Counted from the first letter of the stretch, positions 1 through 16,724 are shown. The stretch is 64,000 bases of DNA from Orientallactaga sibirica (GCA_036365145.1 JAEOAD010000005.1:2418001-2482000); one strand, 5' to 3'. The notes: generated from the sequence alone by a model not told the origin. Made by a program: numbers and translations.

Positions 1-156
1 TTTGATGTATAGGCCCTTTTGCCTTGCTCTGAAGCATCTTAAGCATTCTTTCTAAATGATATTTTGAAAAGATTAAAAGTATAATCCATTATAGAAATTT
101 GTAAAAGCATCAGTATAACTAGATGTATTTATCTTCTCTTTGCTATTGAACTTGTT

Positions 157-160
<4 letters not shown>

Positions 161-194
<34 letters not shown>

Positions 195-508
195 ATGTGA
201 GTATGTTTGTGGTATAGCGTATGAATGTGTGTGCAGAGGTCAGAGGAAAACAAACATCAGGTGTCTTTTCCTCACCCATCTGTGTATTTCCTTGAGACAG
301 GGTCTCTTCCTCAACGTGGAACTTCTCTCTGTCAGCGAGCCCTAGGCATTTGCTGGTCTTTAACCCCTGTGGACTGGGGTTATAACATGCACGGCCATAC
401 TCAGCGTTTTGTGCAGGTTCTGGGGCATTGAACTTGGAGTCTCTGGCCCATAATATCCTCATGCTTACGTGGCAGGTGCTTGTAACTGTTGAGCCATCTC
501 CCCAGCCT
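161..508 (-). repeat. B4-like SINE with internal (GT)n tract
   Basis: A (GT)n run at 161-193 is followed by a GAGGTCAGAGGA-like segment, a 'gagacagggtctct' box and a terminal gagccatctccccagcct. On the minus strand this last part reads as a SINE head, aggctggggagatggctcaa. Similar composites occur at 12150-12400, 27220-27430, 56065-56235 and 59840-60168. Confidence 0.6.
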
Positions 509-4121
<3,613 letters not shown>

Positions 4122-5689
4122 CTAGAGCACCCCAAAAAGAAGAAAAGGGAAACAGGAGGGATGCGTTAAAATGAGTCACCTCTAGCGGACAGGCAGTCAG
4201 TTTTGGTGGACCCAGGCACCTCCAGAGGGTTTAGCTGCCGCTTCTGAAGCCTACTTCTCACCTGATGGAAACGACTCAGTAATGTCAGTCAGCGCTCCAA
4301 GCATGCACTGTTGATGGGAATTCACTTGTGGGAGGGGAAGAATTTATGACCACAGCATAGCAACCCATTGACAGATAATTCCTGCCCCAGGCTTAGAGGT
4401 CCAAGTCATTAAAAGCACAGATAGTGGACTTCACTTAGCCTCGGTGGGTGAACACTATCTGCCACGGAATGTTCTGGATATAAAAGTGAGCAAGAGGTGC
4501 AAACCAGGGCTGTCCCCGGCAACTCAGGACCTGTGGTCACTGGAGGCAGAAATGCTTGCCTCACACTGAAGGACACAGGAGAAAGCTAGCTTCTTTTAGG
4601 CAGTTTTAATTAGGGACAGGAACCTAAAGATGGAACCAGAAGATGTCCCACCACCCTGGCAGGAATGGAAGGATCCAGTTCCATCCACAATGGCTGAAGT
4701 GTCCCCTGCGGCCTCTGCTGTCTGGCATACCACCTAGGTGGGCTGGACCCAAGCTCCCTGATGCCAGGCATCAATCCCATTTTCCCCTAACCTAGCCCAC
4801 TCTGTTGAAACAACTTCATTTTAAATTGACTTCAAAGGCTTGTTTGTGCTGATCTCTTGCTTTCGGCCCTGTGATCTCACCTGTGTGGATACATGTGAGT
4901 CCGGCTCCCCCGGAGAGCACGTGGTCTCACTTTCTGCTGGCCTTCCTTCTGTCTGTGTTGTGCTTTGCTGAACCTTCCCACTTTGATGACATTTATAGTT
5001 TTTCTCTGACCTCTGGGTCTACTACAGTGTATTTCCTCTAAACTTGGGGCCTGACACATGTATGATTTTTTTTTTTCAAGGTAGGATCTCACTCTTGCCC
5101 AGGCTGCCCTACATGTATAATTTCTATAACCTCAGAGTCATCCTGGGTGTAATAACGTTCTTGAATCCCTTTTCTGCTCATTTCTCATCTGAATTTCACT
5201 GTCTCTGCTTTGGTAATTTTCCTGTGCCACTTCTCCTTAAGCCATCACCACTTCCTCTTTTAACTGTCCTCCCTGTGGAGATCAGGGTGGAGATGGTGCC
5301 TCCACAGCAGTGTGAGCTTTTTCTAAATCTTTTTAATGGGCTTCTAGATTGTGCCTTCCATGTGCTTGTGAAGCTGCGCCAGCCTGTTCCTAGACTCCAT
5401 TTCCCCTAAATAAACCTCATGGTTTGTTATTTCTCCCTAACCAAAATCAGTAATTCATCATTTATCCTTCTCAAGTCTGTTTTTATCAGTTCTTTGTTAA
5501 CTAGGATAAGGACCCAAAATTGGGGTTCCCAAGTCTTGGAGTCTCCCCAAATTCTGCATCAATACTGACTTTTTTGAGATGGCTGACATTCTTATTTCTT
5601 CCAGCACAGGAGTTAAACCATGACGGAGGTGTACGCTGTAGAACTGGACACTCATGGAACCCCAAGGTGTTGCAATTGTCCTCTCATTG
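4122..5689. other. CTNND2 short intron, first part
   Basis: Intron sequence between the 9538-9655 and 3936-4121 exons. It is mainly non-repetitive. A degraded B1-like piece in reverse orientation lies at about 5068-5155 (a T-run followed by 'aaggtaggatctcactcttgcccaggctgccc'). Confidence 0.6.
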
Positions 5690-5960
5690 TTTGGACAAAA
5701 CACCCAACCAAAAGCAGCTGATGGTAGGGCTTTATTTATTTATTTATTTATATTTTTTAGTTTTTTGGCTTACAATCTTCTCTAGGGGAAGCTCCAGGGT
5801 GGCAGGGGACAGCATGACATGAGCACAGGGTGGACATCACCTCTGCCACAACAGGTAGAAAACAGCAGCAGAGAGTGAGCCAAGTTCTGGCAAGGGGGAG
5901 CTGGGCTATCTCACCCCTAACCCTGCCCCAATAACAGCCCTCCTTCAGCAATGCTTCACA
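5690..5960 (-). mobile_element. MaLR-type solo LTR fragment
   Basis: It shares with 23056-23352 the phrases 'gagccaagttctggcaaggggg' region, 'ggacatcacctc' and 'cccctaa ccctgcccc'. The reverse complement matches the plus-oriented LTR copies at 48389-48729, including the AATAAA-like end. A (TTTA)n tract at 5733-5752 sits at its poly-A signal end. Confidence 0.55.
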
Positions 5961-8839
5961 CTGAGGAGAGATGCGGCACGTTGTCAGGAACTCAGCACCC
6001 ACTGGGCCACTATTCTGTGACCCAAGTTCAGTGCTAGAAAAGTCAGGGGCCACAGGATCCACCTCCTGCCTCATTTCCTCATTGGCTAGAGTCTGGGAAA
6101 AGGCAGCTTGGAACATTTACGTGATTATGGGAGGTGTGAAAATCAATCAAGAAAATCAGCTCTCAGCTCTATCTGCAGGACCTTTGCCATTCTAGACCTT
6201 TCTTGTAGGCTTTTCAGGGTTTAATGGCTGCTAATCTCACAGGCTTTGAGTCAACTTGATTTTCTATTTCAAGCATCTCTTGGCATCAGAAAAGGAACCC
6301 GGCATGAAAGCAGGTAAACACAGGATGGTGTATGAAAGACAGAAAAGTCTCTTATTGAAAAGAAAATGTTATGGCATGAGGCACAACGATTTTCAAATCA
6401 GCTCAGACTGATTTTCCTCACATCAAAGACCTGGGAGAATCAACTTACTTCTCACCGCGCTGTTCACGGGCCCCAGGAGCTTTGATGTGCCTCCGTGTAA
6501 GAGAGGACTGCTGGAGACTAAATGTGCAGTTTTGAGAAATCCTTTATCCACCTGCTGCTGGGGAGATGAAACTTGGGGAAATGCTGAGATAAGGGGCAGG
6601 GAAGGGTGGCTCAAGACAGGGCTCAGACGCAGGACTCAAGTCTCTCCTTAAGCTTCCTGGACTGTCGTGGGCTGGTTGGCTGTAGGTAGGGAACCAGTTC
6701 AAGAGCTTTGCTTGAAAGGGATGGGTGGCAGGAAGAAGAAGAAAACACTTGGGACACCAGCAGAAGGCACGTGGCAGCTGGTGGCTCTCCTTGAGACTGC
6801 CATTGCTGTCAACAGCACTTTTAGCAGGTCCTCTTGGTCACAAGGGTCATTTTGACTCCTTATTTTCTATTAGAAAAGGCTAATTTGGAAGTCATGTCTG
6901 GAGTGCTCTACCATATGTTACTCATTCAACAAACTGTCCCAGTGACAGAAGCAGAGCCGGAAGCTTGCGCGGAAGCTGGACTCTCTTACTCATTAACTTC
7001 TTCGGCCTTAAAGAGAACGTGCACCGGGGTTCCCCTCTAAGTTGTCTTTGTAAAAGCTAAGAAGTGGCCGGGCTGAAGGCTGAGTGGAAAATTATGGCAC
7101 AATAATAATCTGTTAAAACTCCATCGGGCAATCCAGCCGTGAAGCACGTAATTTATCTCTCACATGGGAGCCTGTTGGCCTCCGTGGCAGCCGCAGCCGC
7201 TCCTTCCTGCCACAGGGGGTGGGCATGTGGGTCCAACACGTGAGCCAGCGCGAGATGGCGAGGGCACAGAATAACGGCCCTGTAGGCATTCTCCGAACCA
7301 GCAGGGTTACCCCAAGTCTTCTGACTCCACATGGAGAACTCCCACATTCCAACCTCCTCTTAAAATAGATGCTCTCCAGGGTCTCCTAAGAGTAGTAATG
7401 CTCTGATTATCTGAGTCATCAGACAATGACGTATAGGCCATGGAGTGTGCTGCTGTGCGAACCACACTCCTAGGGGATGCCTTACCCTCCAGCGATGGCG
7501 ACAGGGGCTACTTCAGCTGAGCCACGAGGCTCCCGATTCACCTTTGCAAGGTTCAGAGCCTAGCAAAGCTCTTTGGCATCCGTCTTGGCAAGAGACACAG
7601 CACAGTATCCGTTCTCCTTAGTCTCTCAGCACTGTGAGTATTAAAATGCTCAGCCCTGCTGGCTCAATGACTTACCTTCCATGTCTTACAGATTATTATC
7701 ATGCTAACAAATCATTTACACATTGTTATGTCTATAGGTCTTGTAAATACTGAAGGCTTTCTAACTGGTCACTGTTTCAGGGATTTAATTTCCTATAATG
7801 TCAATCACATTAGCAGGTCTGAGATGGCCATCCAGAGCTGCTACAGAAAAGGACTGCTTAGGTCTTCATTGTTACAGTCCCTCTCTGAACTCAGCAGCAC
7901 GTGGTGAATGAGTGGCTGGAGGCTGAGTGAACTGCAGGGAGGGGAAGCCAGCAGTGTTTACAGCTGGAGGGAACCAGTGCTCACAGGGTTACACTCAGAG
8001 TATCTTGTGCCTAACCTTTGTGGAGTCAGGCTCACACACCAGGGCCATCTTCTATCTTGGCTATGCCAAGTCATACCGCAAGCCAGTTAATGACCAAGCT
8101 AGCAGGATTGCTCTTCCTTGTCCTTTACCAACATCTTTCTCTGCATCACACTGTGCCCTGTTCCCACTCATCACACTGTGCCCTGTTCCCACTTAGTCAC
8201 TTTGAACTCCAGGCACTCAGGCAGGTTCTTAACCCTTGATGTATCAAACCATTGCATTCATTTTGAACATTTGAGGCCAGAGTCAGACATTCAGATTCGG
8301 AGGTGGTAATGGGGCCAGAGCAGGTGTATCCTCAGAGTTCAAAGGCATTTCTGATGAAGAGTCAGTACTGAAAACCGTGCGATTGAGGCCACAGTTCATC
8401 GTCAGGGCCAGACTAGTTTCCCACAGGACAGACACGTGGCCATGTTTGGAAACGTTTTTGTTTGGTACCACATGGGTGGTAGGGGCAGGGATGGCAAGTG
8501 AGTAGAGGCCAGAGAGGTGCTCAGCATCCTGACTGCACAGATCCTGACAACAGTGTCACCAAGGGTGGGTCTCCAGAAGCCCTGCTTAAGGGGTGTTTGT
8601 CACATGCATCCTTTCAAAGCACCAGTGACATCTGGGTTTATGTTAAGATATCATGAGATTACTTTATAAATTTATATTTATTGTGAATTGAAACTTAGTA
8701 AAGGCAAAACAATTCAAACTAATTCAAACCTTGGAGAAGCCCACCCAGTTCAATTCTGGATTCCAAACTAAAACGGTGCATAGATATTCATGATTTTGCA
8801 TGCTATCAGCTTCTTTGACTTAGCATTTTGAATAAAAAA
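5961..8839. other. CTNND2 short intron, second part
   Basis: Non-coding and largely non-repetitive. A local tandem duplication of 'cactgtgccctgttcccac' lies at 8149-8192. The segment 7040-7160 is AT-rich and single-copy looking. No exon-like frame with CTNND2 similarity was found. Confidence 0.55.
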
Positions 8840-8849
8840 TGATTTTGCA

Positions 8850-9075
8850 GGACTGGAGAGATGGCTTAGCAGTTAAGGCACCTGCCTGCTAAGCCTAAGA
8901 ACCCAGTTCCAATCTCCAGGTCCCACGTTTGGCCAGATGCAGTGACGCAAGGGTGCAATGCCGCACTTGTCCACAAGGGGCGCACGCGTCTGAATTTCGT
9001 TCACAGCATCTGAGAGACTGCTGGCATGCCCATTCTCTATCTGTCTCCCTCTCTGTCTGCCTCTCTCTCCAAAAA

Positions 9076-9106
<31 letters not shown>

Positions 9107-9130
9107 ATGAAAATAAAAAAATTAAAAAAG
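8850..9130 (+). mobile_element. tRNA-like SINE with (AAAT)n tail
   Basis: The head 'gactggagagatggcttagc' begins at 8851, followed by the diagnostic 'gccagatgcagtgacgcaag' body and a pyrimidine-rich tract. The tail is (AAAT)n at 9076-9108. A perfect 10-bp target-site duplication, TGATTTTGCA, flanks it at 8840-8849 and 9131-9140. Confidence 0.9.
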
Positions 9131-9140
9131 TGATTTTGCA

Positions 9141-9537
9141 AATATTTTCAAGAAGCATTTGTTACAGTTAGCTATTAATAATCTAATTTACATAATGGAG
9201 AATTATTCACATATCAGTGAGTTTTAATATCTTTTTCTTTGAAAATGAATATTATTTTTAAATAAGTAGAATTTGTGGGCAAGGTAGAGGTGAAAGTCTG
9301 CACATGCCTATGAAACACCTGTGGCTTAAGCAACTTATGACAATCTCAATCTTTACTCATTGCTAATTAATAATTCAAATGCTAGTTTCAAGAGAATCCT
9401 TGTCTTGCAACATTGGAGTTAAACAAGCAAATGAAGATAAGCTGAGAATGAAAGTATGAAATACTGTGAAAGCCATGGCTCAGTCCCTCAGCTGTCTTTA
9501 ATCTCTAACAAGATAAATCTATGCAAATATCACCAAC
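9141..9537. other. CTNND2 intron next to exon donor
   Basis: Short AT-rich intron segment between the SINE and the exon donor. Nothing else is recognised. Confidence 0.6.
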
Positions 9538-9655
9538 CTTGCTATCGATCTCACTGCTCCCCAGCGCAGACTGAATCACATAGAGCAAGGCATCTGTGAG
9601 CCCATCGCACTCCCGCATCCTTCGGCGGGCCTCCTCTCCGGCTGAACTTACATTC
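9538..9655 (-). CDS. CTNND2: CTNND2 coding exon ([18 protein letters not shown]...SSEIDSK)
   Basis: This internal exon is 118 nt. It supplies one base completing the Arg codon split with the previous exon, then 39 codons ending at SEIDSK. The sequence [18 protein letters not shown] followed by a DALLYVIQ helix is characteristic of the delta-catenin Arm domain just before its long basic inter-repeat insert. The acceptor is a pyrimidine- and TG-rich tract ending tttgcag. The donor reads AAG then gttggtga, so positions +3 to +6 depart from the GTRAGT consensus and the donor looks weaker than that of the previous exon. It ends in phase 0 and so joins directly to the exon at 3936-4121. Upstream lies a 42 kb intron and downstream one of about 5.4 kb. 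No frameshift or stop is present. Confidence 0.97.
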
Positions 9656-12149
9656 CTGCAAAGCAAACACACACATCAGTGCCCTTCACCATGGTCACCT
9701 GGACAGCACCCTTCCACACAAAAACTGTCTTCCTTGTAGAATGTTGAGTTGCTAATGAGAGGGCATGGCTTCAACACACAGTTCCTGCAAGTAAACCACA
9801 GGTGTTTACTGTAAAATGTAAATCAGAGAATGCAGAATTCCTGACACGGTCTGCTTGAGTCCCACGACCCTGAGAACCGGAGGCTTAAAAAGTCCTCAAG
9901 GTTCACGTCATTTACAATTGATGAGGGAATCAGGGGTTTTTGGGTTCAGAGGACTCTGTTTTGAAAAGTCTGGAACATTTTTAAAGACAGAGCTTCCAAA
10001 ATGCTAAATATCTTAGAGGTCTAACTTTTTTTTTTTTTTTTCCTGCCTAAAAAATATGCCTGCTTTGGTCCTGCTGGAAGTAGACTTCTGGGCACTTACT
10101 GTAGGGACACAGGGTTTCTGCAACAACTTAGTTACTGGATGTTCACGATGACCACTAGGGAAGGCACGCCTTCCTATGCATTTAAGGCAATAGAAGGCAC
10201 CCAGGGCTGTGAAGCAGACAGGTCGTCTGGCCCTGTAGATGACACAGGATGTCCCCCTGGGGGAAGAGTTTTCTATTCATCTTTGGAGTTGGGCTCTAGT
10301 GGGCAATTTCTGCAATGACTTTGCACAACATGGAAAGGATTCTGGAGGAGGGAAACAAGGGAAGATACAAAACCCTGGAAGAACTTGTGTGCTTGAGTGC
10401 GAGAGGGATGAGGAGAGGGGTTGATCCTGATGGCTCACTGGCCCTCAAACTTTGGGACGCTGACAATGACCTTCAAGAAGGGCTGGCCATGCTCCAGAGT
10501 CTGTCTCAGAAAGTCTGGAGAGAGCCAGGTGGTTTTCATTTCCTTGGCATTGCAGAACTTGAGCAGAGACTTCAGCTACCCGGGGATGGTTCTGTTAGCA
10601 ATGGGCATTAATTACTCTTTGCTGACAACCAGGGACCCACAAGGCAAACCCCAAGAGTCTGTGACCTTGGACAGAGAGAAGTAGAACTGAGTCTCCATGC
10701 CTTTAGTGAGACTGGTGTGGGTATGTTTTCATTTCACTCAGTGTTTCTTTTTGCCATTCAGTGAGCTATTCCACAAATGAATGAATGGAGCCCTCAAAGC
10801 GGTTCTGCAAGGCCCTGTTTTCATCAGTGGTGGGGCTGCAAGAAAACAAAGGCCTGTGAAGGAGAGAAAAGCAAGGGGTCCAGAATGGATAGAGAATATG
10901 GTGCATGGTTAAGATTTTCTTTGTACAATTAAAAAAAAAAAGGGCCTAGTGATGCTACAAGGTGATGGATAACCGTTTACTTTGGTGTCTAAAAAGTTTT
11001 ACAGGAGAGGTTAAATAGGATCTGCCAGGACTTTCATGTAACACCACGAAAGGTTATTTAATTTAAATTAAGATTTTTGGCATTTGCTGATCTTAAAATA
11101 TAAATAAAATATTTCAGTTTCTTATATAGCGTAACTAGGCAAATATTGAAAACATTTTAAGGTAAATTTTTATAAATTCAATTTTTCAGTAGTTGACCTT
11201 TGTTTCTGAGAAGATCTCTGGGAGTAGGAGGAATAACTTTCTGCTAGGAAAAAAAAATACGATGAGAGGCATTATAGTATTATTGCAAACTAGAAGGAAG
11301 GCCCTTATAAAAGAACATTCTAGACCATTCTCCCTTGAAACTGTTTTTACCAGGCTGAGTTTTGAAGCTGTTCGAATAACAGGTTTGTCAAAAACCCTAA
11401 TGAGTCATTCCTGGGCAGAAGCGTGTAGAGCAGCACTATTGACTATTGACTCTTTACAGTTTGGGGGCAGTTTTTCCAAATGACAGACTATGAAATTCAA
11501 GATTAAAGGCACCTTAGAGGTAATTCGTGTACAAAATAGCCTGAAATATCTGATGCACTCTTCCCTGAGGGACAGCTGAGTCCTTCCGCGGACCATGCCC
11601 AGGATGGGCAGACTGCCCCTGTCACAGACAGACTTCATAATGACTGGCTTGATTGCACTGGTCGTCAATGCACATGCAGGAGCAGCTCAGGGAGCTTTAT
11701 CAACAGTAGATGTTGTCAATAATAATTCCAACACTTTTCTTTCTTCTAGATTCTGTTCAATAGTAGCCCAGCCTCTTCCAATATTAGTGAATCACATACA
11801 CACACACACACTAAGATATCATAGTAGAAGAAGGGCTGGGGGACAGGGAGAAGGTTCCGTGGGGGAAGAATGGGAATAATAGTAATGGGAGGGGTGTTTA
11901 TTCAAAATATATTATATGCATGTATAAAAATCAATAAGACAATAATTAAAATAATTAATTTGCTAGTGTCTTGAAATGAGCAAGTTACTGAGAAATGATA
12001 TATTTTAATAAGTGTAGCAGAGAAGGGGAAATGACTAACACACATTGTCTGCAGATACTTTGAGTTCAGGATAGTCTTTGAAATGGATACAAATGTGTGT
12101 ATGTCTTTTTTTCTGTAGGTAATGGATTTATACAGACATCAGAGTTTGA
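9656..12149. other. Start of the 42 kb CTNND2 intron (3' end in gene orientation)
   Basis: Non-coding. It includes a poly-T run near 10028-10042 and AT-rich sequence at 11040-11190. Weak open frames occur on both strands at 10230-10620, which I could not assign to a family. Confidence 0.55.
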
Positions 12150-12400
12150 ATTTCCACGTGTGTGTGTGGAGGCCTGAGGACAATTTCTGGGGGTTGGTCC
12201 TCTCCTTCCACCTTGTCTGAGACAGGGTCTCTCTTGCTATGGCTGGCCTCTGCCAAGGCCACGCTAGCTAGACCCCAACTTTAGGATAGTCTTCACTCAG
12301 CCTCCCATTGCTGTAGGTGCACTGGGATTACAGGTACCTGTGTCACTTTGTGCTTGACTTTATGTGGGTGATAGGGATCTGTGAGTTTCCACGTTCAATC
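12150..12400 (-). repeat. B4/B1-like SINE composite
   Basis: It carries 'gtgtgtgtgtggaggcctgagga', then 'gagacagggtctctcttgct' and 'ctgggattacaggtacc', the reverse-orientation landmarks of B1-related rodent SINEs. It is diverged and has no clear flanking duplication. Confidence 0.5.
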
Positions 12401-12461
12401 AACTGTACATGAACATGAACACATCGGAAAAGGATATTTGGCTTTTTCTTTTAACAGAAGG

Positions 12462-12915
12462 AGAGTTTGTTAATACCTTTTATCATTATGATGAAATACC
12501 TGATAAAAGCAACTTAGGACTGGGCATGCCTTTAAAAAAAAAAAGCAGATGGGCTGGAGAAATGGCTTAGTGGTTAAGGCATTTGCCTACAAAGCCAAAG
12601 GATCCCGGTTTGATTCTCCAGGACCCACGTGAGCCAGATGCACGAGGGGCACATGTATCTGGAGTTCGTTTGCAGTGGCTAGAGGCCCTGGTGTGCCCAT
12701 TCTCTCTCTGCCTGCCTCTCTTCTATCTTTCTCTCTGATTGCAAATAAATAAATAAAAAAATTAAAAAAAAGCAGAAAGTAGAAGAAAGGCCTAACTCTA
12801 CCCTCAAATCTCCATCCCCAGTGACCCGCCTCTGCCATCAAGACACCACCACCAGCTGAGAACCAAGCGTTCAAACACATGAACATGGAGGACAGTTCAG
12901 ATTCAAACAGTTAAC
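12462..12915 (-). mobile_element. MaLR-type LTR split by a SINE
   Basis: The two halves are 12462-12548 ('gatgaaatacctgataaaagcaactta') and 12777-12915 ('ccagctgagaaccaagcgttcaaac'). They match the two ends of the 23056-23352 copy, with a SINE in between. It is therefore older than the SINE. Confidence 0.6.
12550..12770 (+). mobile_element. tRNA-like SINE nested in an LTR
   Basis: The head 'gggctggagaaatggcttag', the body 'gagccagatgcacgaggggc' and an A-rich tail are all present. The flanking sequence 'aaaaaaagcaga' is duplicated on both sides (ending about 12549 and 12776), consistent with target-primed insertion. Confidence 0.88.
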
Positions 12916-14785
12916 AGAGCTTCTTGTTCTTTCCTCTCCTTCTTACACATCAGACTTACACATCCTCTATGACACTCAGCTTTCATTGTTGCTGCTGTCG
13001 AAGACTCTTGGTCATTAGGTTAAGGTGGAGTCATGCCAGGTTATGGTTAAAATGTGATCATGTTAGCGCATCATAAACCTGTGAGCATCATATCAACTCA
13101 GCTTGAATTTGTGTTTCTACATATTTATTAGCAATGCTTCACTAGTCAAAATATTCAACCCTGTAGGCTTTCTGTTGATGAGGCAACGGCTACTTATAAC
13201 CAGGGTATGAGTAAGTATTTGACAGTGAGCCAGAGCCTGACCTCACATGTTCCACTACCTACTGTACTTCTAGCATGTTCTGCCCAGGATGGGAGGGGCG
13301 ATTTCCATGCCCGGCTAGAAATTGGTGCAGCAAAATTCTATATAAAATCACAGCATTAAAACACATACATGTTATGAGTTAAAGCACAAATATGTGTACA
13401 ATATCTGCCTCCATCCTCAGAAATAATCTTTTTAACCTTGATAGAATTGACAGTTGGCATGTTATTTGGATGTTTTTATTTTTAGTGGATTCTATTTTAT
13501 CTAAGAGATGAAAACAAAACTATTTCTGTATATTTCAATTAAAAGAATGATCTTTTATTTCAATAAAACCTCAAATCGCCTCTTTCCCCCGATCTGTAGT
13601 GCTCAGGACAGTTTTCTAGGCGTCTATGCCATTCACTGTGTTTATTTAAATTGAATAGACAGTACTCAGCTAGGATTTGCAGTGAAACTGTATAAATATA
13701 AGATGCTTGCTCCGCCATTAAAATTCGGATGCAGATCTTAGTACAGTTTGTGGTTGTAGTAATTATCCTGGATTGCTAAGGGAAGCCTCAATTTTCAAAG
13801 AAGCAAAATTTTTAATAAAAAAAAGAAAAGAAAAGACATTGCAAACACATATAGCATTGAGAGCAATATTCTTCAGTGTGAGATACGCACTTTCCTCTGG
13901 TTGTTCACATGAGTAATTGCATTCTGTGAGGACTGGGAAGGACTGAACTCCTTTGCAGCCTAGGGACAGCCAGACATCCCCGTTTCACATCCATCTCTAA
14001 GCCAGATGTCGGAGGAAAGCTTTCGAGTTTTTCTGTGCGATGCCTCCCTCCTCTTCCCCTCTCCCTCCCACTGGAGCTGAGCTTTGGCTGGTGCTGCAGC
14101 TTTCCTGGTGTCAGGGCCACCAGAGCAGTTCCCATTCCCTTGACACTCATGCTCCTCCAGTAGCCCAGGCCTTCACATCTCTGGGCTAATGCATCTCATC
14201 TCCCAGTTAACAACCCATGAAGCCTTCCATGGACTCTCTGGGGGTCCTGAGCTGGCTTCTTAAGATCATGTTCTGGTTCCCGGGGTGGAGACTGAGCTCC
14301 TGAAAGCATAGCAGAGAACCAAGCGAGGTGGTTTGCACAAACACAAAGAACCCTACAACAAGCAGCGATACGAAGACACATGCTTGATATGAACCCAATG
14401 AGGCAGGAAAGCGGGGAAGGATGCAAAATCCACCAGACAGTTGGCTTGTCCTTGGTGTAAGTATCTGAGAAAAAACGTAAGGAAGAGTCATTGTGGCTCA
14501 CGGTCCCAGAGGCTTCCATCAAATACTGCCAGCTCCAGAGCTTTTATACTTGTGTGAAGGCAGTGTGTTAGGGCGAGTGAGCATGGCAGAGGAAGGCTGT
14601 TCACCTCGTAGCATCCAGGAAGCAGAGAGTCCAGCATTCACAAGTAAATAACGGGGCGGGGGGCTGGTAAAAGGCACTCACCAGTGAGTAGCAAAAGCAC
14701 TTCCTCCAACCAGCTCCTACCTCCTAACAGTTCATTTAGCTATGAATTTATCAATGGATTGATCCAGGTTGTCACTCTCATTTTC
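12916..14785. other. CTNND2 intron, mostly single-copy
   Basis: No genes or clear repeats were recognised. The 13080-13860 part is AT-rich and has little recognisable transposon sequence. Confidence 0.5.
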
Positions 14786-14786
14786 T

Positions 14787-15004
14787 TCTTTTAAAAATTT
14801 ATTTTAGTTGCAAGCAGAAAGAGAGATAGAGAGGAGACAGACAGAGGGAGACAGTATGTGCCAGGGCCTCTAGCCACTGCAAATGAACTCCAGACGCATG
14901 TGCCCCCTTGTGCATCTGGCTTACGCGGGTCCTGGGGAGCAGAATCTGGGTCCTTTGGCTTTTCAGGAAAGCGCCTTCACTGCTAAGCCATCTCTCCAGC
15001 CCCA
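14787..15004 (-). mobile_element. tRNA-like SINE
   Basis: In reverse orientation: an A/T-rich tail at 14787-14810, a purine-rich tract, 'gtgcatctggcttacgcggg', and the head 'ctaagccatctctccagccc'. An 11-bp duplication TCTCATTTTCT flanks it at 14776-14786 and 15009-15019. Confidence 0.88.
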
Positions 15005-15679
15005 TCAGTCTCATTTTCTATCACTTGTCAATAGCACCAGTGGCTGTGGACCAAGCCTTCAATATATAAGCCTATTGGGGGGACTTTAGACTCAAACAAT
15101 ACTACTTCACTCAGCCCTCTGACTAGCTTAAGGTTTCCTTTAGAGCACCTGCAGTGCCTGATGTTCAGGCTGGTCCCTCATGATGTTGGGAGGCAGAAGG
15201 GGACCATGCTCTCATTTGGTTTTTATCCCTTGTTCCCTACCGCACAGTACAGTGTAGGAACTCACCGAATGACTGCTGAATCAGAACTCAGAGTACATGA
15301 TAACTTTCAGGCTTGTGTCCTTCTAGACAAGTAGTCTTCCTTGGGGCAGTTTGAGCCAGGGAACATATGTCAGTGTCTGAGGACCGCAATTATGGTTGGG
15401 TGTCATAACTGGGTGAAAGCTGGGGGAGTGGCTGTCACCTGCTGGATGTCGGTGGTCACTGTGCAGTGCTTAGGACAGATCCCAGAACAGGTCTTGCAGT
15501 GTGCAGTTAAGGAGCATGCTCTCAACGGCTGGTATCTCCAAGGATCTTTAACACCTAAGTTGCACTTAGCCCAGTGGTTCTCAGACCTGTGTGGGGTCAT
15601 GTTTGAACCTGATAAAAACACAGAGGCCAAGGCTCCTCTTTGGCCTAAAAAGACCTCTGTGTTCTGTTCAGCTTGAAGA

Positions 15680-16092
15680 TCTGGCTGGAGCTAGCGGCTC
15701 AGCGGAAGGAAGGTATGAGAAATCCTGAGAGTGAGGATTCAACTCCTCATTGTTGGTCCAGCCTGGCCCCAGGTTGGAACAAACAACGATGGGAGAGGGA
15801 AAGTGAGATAGGATGGATGGGCAGCTTTCAACTGACAGCCACGCAGGAGACTTCGACACCACACACACAGGAACTGAATTCTGCTGAGAAGCTGAAGTGA
15901 TCAATTACTGAGACAGATTCTTCTCTCCTGGAGGTTAGGAGCACAGCCCTCCCATCGTCTCGGGAACCTTAGCCCGTGAGCCCAGTGTCCAGACTTCCAG
16001 CCACAGATACTCCGAGACAATAAAGCTCTGTGGGTTAGACTCACCGAGTTTGTGGTAATTGTTTTTTAGCAGCAATGGGCAACAGCACCAGC
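15680..16092 (+). mobile_element. MLT1-like MaLR solo LTR
   Basis: The 3' part reads 'acttccagccacagatactc...gagacaataaagctctgtgg...gtttgtggtaattgtt...agcagcaatgggcaac'. This is the characteristic 3' half of mammalian MLT1 LTRs with its AATAAA. The 5' boundary is approximate. Confidence 0.7.
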
Positions 16093-16724
16093 CTGTAGTG
16101 TGCTTTCCTCCAGGGTGAACAGGAGGCATCACTGCCTCCCTGGGTAACGGCTTGTCAGAGATCGGCTCACGTGTTTCTAGATGGCCCAAGTAATTACACA
16201 TTTTAATCACTTCTGTTGCTGTATCTACTCCTTTAGACTCTTACCTATATAAGAATCAAAGTTCTGGTGGGTTCAAAGTTATATCTTGGCAGACAGATGA
16301 ATATAGCTGCGATGGAGGACTAGGGAGGCAGTGCAACTGCAGCCAGCTGCTCCCACAGACCTCCAGACTCACTCACTAATGTTTACCTGTGAACTTTGCT
16401 ATGAACACACCCAGGCTTCCGGATGTGCACTTCCACCAGAGCCACGGACGCCACAGCCACCCTGCTGATCAGGGACGACTGTTGCCACCAATAAATTGCT
16501 CATAGGAGTCGTGGCCACACTTTCAACAAGAGAGGGCTGGGCTGGTAGAAAGCAACCACAGAGGGAACCCTGGAACAGGGCATGCATAAGAGTGCATAGC
16601 AGAATCTTGCCCAAGAAGCCTGGTTCTGAGACAGCTGGCCAGAGGAAACGACCGTCCCTCCCCCATCACTCTCAGAAAGGAGCTCCCCAGGCTCCCTGGC
16701 AGTGAGCTGTGCAGCCTGCAACGG

